Assembly: GCA_946811695.1 (NCBI GenBank)
Contig: OX328123.1
Span: 10,487,698-10,551,697 of the forward strand
DNA: 64,000 bases
Reading direction: 5' to 3'
Origin: Gonocerus acuteangulatus
Taxonomy: Eukaryota; Arthropoda; Insecta; Hemiptera; Coreidae
Made by a program: the position numbers and the translations under genes
Notes under the pieces: generated by a model
What the model was told of the DNA's origin: nothing
The model's input: the letters and a program-made list of their open reading frames with translations, nothing else
The model's database searches: none
Shown here: positions 52,639 through 62,300 of the stretch, piece after piece
Position numbering within the stretch: position 1 is the first letter of the stretch
Layout of the letters: each line of letters starts with the position of its first letter

Positions 52639-52784
52639 AAATAGAAATTAGGTATATTTTTACCTCGTAACGCAAATTAAAACTCATGAAAATCTCCATT
52701 GTCAAATCCTTATAAAAGTTTTAACCCTTGAGTGGTGACTTCGGGTCATAGTGACCCGACACTCTCTTCTTTCCTGTAGAGAAA

Positions 52785-53090
52785 AAAAAATCAGTCCCGT
52801 AACAGGCCACGAGGACCCTGAGGGGCAGATACTATAGAGGTATCTGATTCATAACCATAGGGCACACTAGGGAGATAGTGTGGTCAGTAGAATGCTCCGG
52901 CCACCTGATTTTCCCCTTGGCTGCTTCGACTGCTAGTGTCATTAGCACCCAAGATACCCATTGATAAATTTATTAAAGGCTAGGTTGGCCTAGGGACGGT
53001 CAGTGAGGCCGAATTCAACCCATGAACGAAGACACTAGAAGAAAAAATCTTTAAGTGCTTGTTCGGGATTTGAACTCTCTTTCATGTAGA
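52785..53090 (-). mobile_element. tRNA-derived SINE-2, minus strand
   Basis: GCTCCGGCCACCTGATTTTC, AAGATACCCATTGATAAATT and TCTTTAAGTGCTTG correspond to the body and tRNA-proximal part of 18271-18535; the head ends near GGGATTTGAACTC. Confidence 0.7.
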
Positions 53091-53142
53091 TTAATGTCGA
53101 ATTAGTGCTAATAACCTTGGAAGTAGAAGCACCTATAATCTA

Positions 53143-53173
<31 letters not shown>

Positions 53174-53176
53174 GTC
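53089..53176 (+). mobile_element. Small poly(A) insert with target duplication
   Basis: Insert of about 70 bp ending in an A-run at 53142-53168, flanked by ATTAATGTC on both sides (about 53089-53097 and 53168-53176). Confidence 0.6.
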
Positions 53177-54789
53177 ACATCCTGCAAGTACAGGCTTGAA
53201 TATTTTGCTTACCTCCTACTTCTCCATTCCTATACTCCAGTTTATATTTGGCAGTGCTATTGATAATTGTTCCTTTTATTTCATCCGTTTTCACCTGAGG
53301 TGACAACTTGTGTAACTCTGTAATTGTGAGATTGGCAAAAGACTATTAGATAGTCCCTTGCTGTATTTCTTCATTTGATGAATGTTATGGACATCAATTC
53401 ATATATAGTTTTATAGTTCAAAATGAATTACAAAAATAAAAACACCAATTTCAAAATGACCCTTCGTATATTTTTGACCTTGGGCATCAACTTCTCCGAT
53501 GTTACTATAATTGCCAGGTCAGTAGACATTGAAAACAGGGATTCATTCTTATTAATAAGACGAGGGAATTGTTGTTCTGCCAGTGACTGAAGAAGCAGCG
53601 TCCAGTAGGGATAATAATAAAGTCCGACTCGCAGGAACTGCATCATCTTAGCGTGGTTCCGTTCATATCCCTAGTGTCATTTGAAAAGCTTAGAAAATAA
53701 ATAAACTTTATATATATCTCGTCAAAATTGTCAATATCCTCTCGAACTTCTCGAATAAAAGTGATATTAAGGCGTAAGGGATACCGACAGTAGCTAACTT
53801 ATACACAGAAGCGGAAATTACACAATCCGGCTCTCATTCTATATCAAAGCTCTATAAATCAATACAAAATATGCCTAATAAAGTCTTTCTAGTGGATACA
53901 GAAGGATCAAGAAGAAGTACTCAAGATTAAGAAGAATACCATGCCTAATATAGCCTATATAGAATAATACGCAGAATAAAGCCTATCTAGTAGATACAGA
54001 AGGACAAATAACAAGTCTTGACGAATAACAAGTCAATATATAGACTAATAAACCTAATTAAGTCTATGGAGTAGATACAAATGGACCAAAAACAAGTCTT
54101 GAGGAAGCTTGTTTTTTTTGTTTTTTTCTACTTAAATACTTTTTATCAATATTTAGTATATAACCTGTGTTGAAAACTATTGATTGCTTATTGATGAATC
54201 GGGCTACAACTAAGTAGTCTTTATGAATATTTAGTATATAACCTATGTTTGGAAGTGTGTTATTTCAGAATCTAGTATAGTTTAAGAAATGTTGGTGAAT
54301 GAAATCATTAAATTGCTCTCTGCCCCCTGCCTATGCTTTGTATTTGCGTCGCCAGATACCTGGGGTATATTTACAACTCTTGAGGATGAACTCCTAGCAG
54401 GTAAATATCCTGGGGACCTTGTATTTCTATGGGCACTGAACCGACTCTATTCGCTCATAGTATCTAACCGTTGTGAAGTTTATTTTTTTGGATTTAGGAC
54501 TTAATATACATATGTAGACTAAATCATAGCAAGAAGTCTACTAATTTTACGTATCCTGTTTTATAGCCAATAGATTTATATTCTATAATCAATAAGAAAA
54601 AACTACTAGCAACAAAAAACTATGGGTAACAGATGAAAATAGGGAATACCAAGAACAATTCTAAAGAACTTAATCAACATCAGTACTGTAATCTAGATAT
54701 TCATACGGCATCTTCGAATTCTAACAAAAAAAATATTGCTTCTAATTATACCTATCCTGTTTACTGACAAATACATTTGACTGCTCTAA
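53177..54789. other. Spacer with HINE-A 3' fragment and degenerate repeats
   Basis: 53615-53690 is a minus HINE-A 3' end (AAGTCCGACTCGCAGGAACT, ATCTTAGCGTGGTTCC). 53870-54110 holds diverged repeats of GTAGATACAGAAGGAC. The open frame 54289-54504 has no recognisable feature. No supported gene. Confidence 0.45.
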
Positions 54790-55317
54790 GCAAGTACAAA
54801 AATAACGAGCAGTGAAAAAAAAAAAAAACTGCGGAAAACACACAAATAGGCCCGTTTAAATAAATGAAACTAACTAACTAAGTTTTAAGCACTTATTTCT
54901 CCTAATATGACCATCCCATCAAACATTTCTTCAAAACATTTTTTGTAGAGAATTTAGTAAGCTTTCGAACTGTTACATTTCACTTTCCACGATTTCCTAA
55001 CCGTTTTCGAGATATTAATGAAAGTATACGAAGTTCCCAAAACTTTTCATGTCTATTAATAAAATATTTTATTCTAACCCTTCCTTATCTCCAAACGTAA
55101 CCAAACTTTCAACATGTTAGTTTTGATGAAATTCCAACATGCAGAAAATGTTTCAACTTAACCCCATCATTTTAAGTACCCAAACCAAAAACGTTATTCA
55201 ACAACTATTTTTCCAATTTTCTCGAAAACGGTTAAAGCAATCGCCTTAAAAATAGTTTCATTCGTTTTCCTAGGCCCAGAAGCCCATAAAACGAGTACTT
55301 GCAAGCATATATGTGCA

Positions 55318-55372
<55 letters not shown>

Positions 55373-55506
55373 TTGAACTACCGTCATTTTCGGTCCCTAG
55401 GGGTCCTGAAACGCAAAATTTTCTAGTCGGCACTTCCGGATTGTTTCATGAGATCAACCTTATAAGCGGGGTTCCTCCCTATGAAGGGAGGGAGGAACCG
55501 CGCTAA
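54790..55506 (-). mobile_element. HINE-A 5' part, minus strand
   Basis: Interior, TA tract at 55319-55366, GGCACTTCCGGATTGTTTC block and 5' terminus ending at about 55506. Confidence 0.7.
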
Positions 55507-55945
55507 AAATATTCGAATGTAATTTTCGATGGGGGGATGTAAATTGGAGAAATAAGTGCTTAAAACTTTGAAATTGTTAGTTTCGTTCTTTTGCACAGGG
55601 TTTTGACTCTATTTACCTAGCGTTTTAAGGGTTTATTTATTTATTTTTTAATTGTCTTTAACGGTAAAATAAGTATTTCAGTAAAACAAGGTAAGGAAAT
55701 GAAAAACAGTGTTATAATGTTTCAAAGAGCGAAGGTTGAGAAAGAGATTGGAGTAATTTCCGTTTAGGATACAATCAGTTTCCTCTTGTGGTGCTTAAAA
55801 TCTTAAAATTTTATTTTATATATTTCACGAATGATCAAAACCTACGAATAGGAATAGGTAACTGATTCTTTTCCTTTACTAATGGAACTACGGTTATGAA
55901 TAGAACCGCGCTAAGATGACGCAGTTCCTGCCAGGCGGACTGTTT
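55507..55945 (+). mobile_element. HINE-A 3' part, plus strand, next to the HEXD gene
   Basis: Starts in the interior (TTTTCGATGGGGGGATGTAA) and ends with GAACCGCGCTAAGATGACGC, CAGTTCCTGCCAGGCGGACT. It abuts the opposite-strand 5' part at 55506, and its end lies about 140 bp upstream of the HEXD start codon. Confidence 0.65.
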
Positions 55946-56084
55946 ACTTCTATGCACTTGCTGTTGTCAAGTCTCTCTCACGTGCGGATCCCTATCAAAA
56001 CATTGGAGGTTATGCTCATGGTTATCTTATGGCTCTACAGTGAACCAAACGTCAAAGTTTCAATCCAATCAACCCTCAACGTAC

Positions 56085-56349
56085 ATGGCAAGTAACAGAA
56101 AAATATGGAAATCTAGGAAAGTAGCTCAAATTATTTTTCTTGCCTTTCTACTTTCGATATTACTTTTTGTTGTTTATGATAAGAAAAAAGAACAAAATTC
56201 TGTCCCAACTCAGTACATATTAAATGACAAAATATCAGCTTCTTTTGAGTATCACATTAAAACAGAGAATGTTGCTCCAAGCCCTGATGCTATGCCCTAC
56301 ATTAAAATTCCTGGTGGTAAGGATATTGATGAGAAAGTCAGTTTTAAAG
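56085..56349 (+). CDS. HEXD: HEXD exon 1: membrane anchor and stem
   Basis: Encodes MASNRKIWKSRKV, the hydrophobic AQIIFLAFLLSILLFVVY and a hydrophilic stem. Donor TTTAAAG|GTATGT; phase 1. Confidence 0.85.
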
Positions 56350-59300
56350 GTATGTTACTGTTTTATTCAAATAATTAAAAACTATTGCTTATTATAACCT
56401 CAAATGAAAACTCTTTCAACTTATGACTTTGACACTATTTTAAAATAGTACTCTTCAGCATTTTATATTTAAAACATTTTGTATTTTTTCATATCCTTTT
56501 AGTTAAAACCAATGAGATGACAGTGAGTGCTTTTCCTGGCTTTAGGATTGTGCATTTAGATTTGAAAGGTGCTGCCCCGAAGATGAATTATTATGCAGAT
56601 TTCTTCCCATTTCTCAAGAAATTGGGTGCCACCGGAGTTCTAATGGAATATGAAGATATGTTTCCATATTCCGCTGTTGACGTCGCAGCAGGAAATGCTT
56701 ACACAAAGTCTGATATAAGGAAAATATTAGATTATGCTAGTGAAAGTTCTCTCGAAGTTATACCTCTCATTCAGACTTTTGGACATCTGGAGTTTGTGCT
56801 AAAGCTCGATAAATACAAACATTTGAGAGAAAACTTTAAATACCCTCAGGTATAAACTTTTAATATTAGATTGTAATATATTTTAGTTTTGATTTTATTT
56901 ATTTATACCAAGTATCATAATTGCTGTGTGTTTCTCCTACCAGTGGTTGACACTAAGAGCCCCTGGTTCCAAAGATAATTTTTTTTTTTGAACAGGCTCA
57001 CTTGAAAGAGTGCCCTACTTTGCAATGAGTGTTTAGAAAGTGGTGACCAGTTGACAGCCCAGTGCCATCAAAATGATGCGCCTTAACAAAAAATCACTGA
57101 AAAAACCTTCCTTAATTTAAATATATGTATGTTTTAATCAGTTTCATTTTTTTGTTAATGTACTGCATACTTATCCGTTAGTCCCCCAAACTTTGTTGTG
57201 TAGTTAGCGTTAAATATCATCAAGAATATTTTTTATATATCTAAATTTAAAGCAGATTTTTAGGACTGGTTATCTATAGGTTAACACTTTTTTCTAGCCA
57301 GGATAGGGCTAATGTATTTTTTTTACCCCAAGAAAAGCCACCTCCTCTTGTAAGAATTGAACCCTCAACCTTAGGAATAGATTGCTTATGCCTTTGTATT
57401 ATAAGTTTGTAATCAGTATGTTGTATTAACCCTTATGGATAATTGAGTTGAATCCATTTTATAAAATGAAATTATAATAATTGACTAAAAATAAAAATTT
57501 GGATAACTACTTGTTTCCATGATATAAAAGGAACTGTGTCATATAAGCGCGGTTCTCGATTGCCATTAGTAAAGGAATTATAACTAATTTCATTAAAATC
57601 GGTCCATTTTTCCATTGGCCAGCTAGAGAGCGAACACTACTAGATATACTAAATTAGCTGAAGATAGTTAGCCATTGAGGTGATACAAAGGCATATCTTG
57701 TATAAAAGCAATATTTTAGATGTCAATCCTCAACTAACGGGTGGAAGGGTGTTAGGGTTATGTCCAGGTAAAACAGAACAAGGAATAGAGAAAGGTTGAT
57801 TGACCCCTACCGTATAGCTAAAAAACTCATTTAACTGTTCAATTCATTTCAATAAAACAACCAATTAAAAAGTGAGGTAAATAGGGGAAAATTGTTTTAA
57901 AGAAAGACAACAATAGCAGTACAGTAGTACAGAATATTCACAAAGCGTCTTCGAATCTCTCTCGGAAAGCTCTATTTCAATAATACATTTTTTTTTTTTC
58001 TTTTTTTACCTATCCTGTTTTATTGACAAATACATTCATTCTCCTACTATAAGCAATTACAAAAATAACAAGAAATAAAAACAGACCGTTCAAATAAACG
58101 AAATCAATTATTCAAAGGTTTAAGCACTTATTTCTCCAAATGTAACCATGCCATCGAAAATTGCTTCCAAACATTTTTGTGGAGAATTTAGTTAGCTCTC
58201 AAATGATCACTTTCACTTATCGTGATTTCCCAACAGTTTTCGAGATATTAAGGAAAATATACGAAGTTCCCAAAAATTTTCATGTCTGTAAATAAAATAT
58301 TTGTTCTAATCCTTCCTTAACTCCAAACTTATCCAAAATTTAAACATTTTAGTTGGATGAATTTGGAACATGCAGAAAATATTTCAACTGAATCCCATGA
58401 TACTATGTACCTAAACCAAAAACATCATTGAATGATTCTCTCTTTTACAGGCTATTTGTCCATCAAAGAATGAGTCTCTACATGTTTTATATTCGATGAT
58501 CGATGAAGTCCTTGATATCCACCATGGAATCAAATATTTCCACATTGGCTGTGATGAAGTCTATCAAATTGCTCAGTGTAATGACTGCAGGGAAAGATTA
58601 CATCAAAACAAGTGGAATAATAAGGAATTATTTCTTAGTCATGTTACCACTTTAGCTAGGTAATTCGTTTTTTTTTCTTTTGTAATTTATGAGCTCCACA
58701 TGACAAACAAATACAAATTTATACGTCAACAATTATCAATAAGGTAGAAAATTAAACCCAACAAAAGTTTGAAGAGAACATAAAGCAAAATACAGTAGAT
58801 TTGTGTACAGAATTAAGGACTACACATTATTAACAGCATTTCATTTCTACCATGGTTACTGTATTCACATAACACAACTCTAAAAGTACTAACATTATTT
58901 GTTGAGTCAAGGACTTGGTAACATTTTTGTGGTCGTCCATTGCTGTCCAAGTAAAATTAGTTGTTATTAAGTTATATAAACAAAGAAAGAAAAAGAACCT
59001 TTTCCTAAAAGGTTGTTAATTGAAATCGGATTATTATTATACCGTTGAAATAATATTTCTAAAGGCTTCCGACTACGAATCTAAATTGTTGTGGTGTTTT
59101 TCAAATCCTCTGTCAGTAGTTCCTGTGAGTTATAACATTTTAGTTGTTCTTGTATTTTGCATTCTGTTAGTAGATTAGTAGGTTTTTTAATTTGCTAGCT
59201 CCGCATCGATGGTGATTTGCTCTTTTTTAAACAACTCACAAATACCAATTTACATGTCTATGATTACCAGAAACTTAGGGAACTAAATACAACAAAAATT

Positions 59301-62300
59301 TGAAGGGAACATAAAACAAAATTTAGCGGATTTGAGTACAGAATTAACGACTATATATCATTTACAGGAGTGCTATGAAGACCGTGGTTACTTTTTTTTA
59401 GTTAATTTTAAGTGCATCTACTGCAACCGTGGTTACTATATTTATTATTGTTTGGGTCATGGAGATCGCAAACATTTTTGTGGTCATCCATTACTATCGA
59501 AGTAAAATTAATTGATTGGAGGGAGCATGAGTTATTATACTTTCTTTCTTTTTTTTTTTTTTAATTGCACCTTTTTGATGTTGTGTCAAATTTCAGATAT
59601 ATAACTAAGAAAACAGGAGGAAATGTAAAGCCTTTAATTTGGGATGACGAACTTAGGACAATGTCTGTAGCGCAGCTTCAGTTATGGGAAATTGGGAAAC
59701 TTATTGAACCGGTTATATGGAAGTATACCGCTGACGTAGAGGCTCACCTCACTGAAGATCTATGGCTTAAGTAAGTAGTATTGTTAATTATATACAAAGT
59801 TATTATTATTTGTATGCATTGTGTTATCGGCGAATTTCATTTTGGTATGGTACTTGTCAATAGAGAGCAATGCAAATCTGGTTTAATCCATTGTTTTTCT
59901 TAGAAGAGTAAATACTCATAAATATAAGTTTTAAACATTTTAATAAAAAATTTCGTTTGGTATTTACCTAATATTTTATTTTATATGTTATAATAAATGT
60001 CTATGTTTTTTAAATGTTGGAATATTATGTCAATGTTGTGGCTGTGATATCCAAGGAGTTCTGTCAAGTCAATGGGGGCATCAAGCTTCTGTCTTAAATC
60101 GCAGTCAGTATATGCTTGATTGTGAGTTTGGCTCGTAGTTTTCTCCGTGTTAGTCATAAGAATCTTGTGAGTCACACGACTGTGGCCAATACGTAGTCTG
60201 GCTAATATCACTTCTTTGCATGCTTTGTGAGCTTCTGTATGACGATGGCCAGACAACACATCCATAATCCAGGTTAGATCTGGTATTACCTAGAACTGTC
60301 AGAATATTTAATGTTTTTTTACATCTAATGACAAGTTCTTTCATATGGGAGATTATTAAGTTCATTATATAAACAGATATAGATGTGCTGTCTAAATTAT
60401 TTACAGTCCATAAGGGCACAGTACCACAACTATTTTCTTATGCTTATTGCCCAGTTGAAAAAACAACATATGCGTATGCTGCCCATAGACCAGCAGTGAG
60501 AGTTGCACGGGCATTGCCAAGAGGAGGCCAATTGTAGCAACTTTTACAATTTTTCAAGTAATTTTAGCATAAATATGCTCTAGCGGTGACTAAACTGAAA
60601 AAAAAACGTTACAAAAAAGTGTCCGCTTGCGTTCATGCATGTGCAGTGGTGTTCGCGCATGCCCAGTGGCGTTCGTGCATGCGCAGTGGCGTGCTTGTGC
60701 ATGCGCAGTCGGCAGCATTTAACTACATTTTTTGTCTACTTTCACCCCCTTGAGTATTGTCATCTACTTGCCCCTGTATATATAATGTAATTTGTACATC
60801 GCCATGAAGCGGAACACTTGATTTGGTAGTATTATACCAAAATTCCAATAAAAATCCTCCATTCAAAAATAAATATGTTCAATTCTGAAATAAAAATAAT
60901 TGAATAGCCTCTACTTCTTTTAAATTATTCAGTTACGTATATACAGTTCTGTCATTAGTAGATCAATGATTAGGTATCAACTTTTTATTATTTTTTATTT
61001 AAATAATATCGTCCCTACCATGTCAAACTATCGAATATGAAAAATCTCATTTTTCAGACTCAAGTCTTTCTCTTGAATTGTGGACGAATCGGCTTGTCGC
61101 AAATTTTCACAACTCTAAACCCTTTGGAATAGCCTTAAATGCCTTAAATAAAGTGTCGAATAAGACCATTTTTCAATATATTATTTCGTCAATGGATAGA
61201 ATATGTTAGTTCCCTAATTTTCTCCGATTTGCATATTCGATAGTTAGACACGGTAGGGATGATATAATCTAAATCATGTGTGATTTTCAATTTAAATATT
61301 CTATTACAGATACAGTCAAGTTTTTAGTTCTGTCTGGTTTGCTTCTGCTTTTAAAGGCGCAAGGTATCCAAATGCTTTTACTTCATACATTAGTAAGTGA
61401 AAACTAATAACTAATTCTACTTATTAGAGTAAACAATTAGTTTATTAGAACAGGGTGTCTACTGGACGAAAAAGTCACAAAATTGAAAATAGGGCACAAA
61501 AAATCACGAAAAAGTCATGAATTTTGAAAGCAAGTCACGAAATTTCAGTTCTTACCGGAGTGTAAGTAATCCTGTTACTTCGGCGCATTCGTAATTGTCG
61601 TCGTTTTTGTATGAATTTACAAATCAATTATTCGTTTTTAAATATATGCAGACTTAAATATTGAAATTCTATACACAATTTTAAGCCAATAGTTAAAGAT
61701 TTTTTATTTTGATTGAAATTATTTTCTTTTTAATGAGTATGAAATTTGCTTTTCAAATCATTAAAATGTCGCTAAAAAGTCCCAAAATTGGCTTTCACAA
61801 AAGTAGTAGACACCCTGTAGAGTGCGAAAATTATTTTTATTGTTGTTTTTGGAAGAGTACCAGTCTTTATTTTGGTATATTGCTGTTTTAGATTTCTATT
61901 TTGAGAATCACAAATCGTGGATGGGTTTGATTTACAAGTATTCCGACAAGATATTCTTCCGAGGAGGGATAATCACTGGCTGGCAGAGATACGATCACTT
62001 TGCAGTCCTCTGCGAACTTCTTCCAGTTGCAGTTCCTTCATTAGCTCTCAATCTCATGTATCTCTCAACTGATATCAAATGTAAATTGTATTTTAACTTA
62101 ATAAAATTTCAGCATTTTAGGGAATGTCTGATAACAATGTGTAATTGGATTACTTACTGTAAAAAGAGGCAATATGTCAAATCTCAAAATGTATCAATTT
62201 TGAGTAAAACACACTATCCATAAAAGAAATAAGCTCCTTTTAATGAATAATTCTTTTCTAAGTGCTCTAGTGTACCATTCCAGAAGCGCTCATAACAGTT

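Noticed and set aside
54289..54504. 71-codon frame
   Set aside because: No motif, no splice context, and AT-rich surroundings; cannot be supported.
56040..56084. Upstream GTG start for HEXD
   Set aside because: GTG is not a usual start in animals; ATG at 56085 is followed directly by the anchor. The upstream bases may be untranslated or part of a spliced junction.
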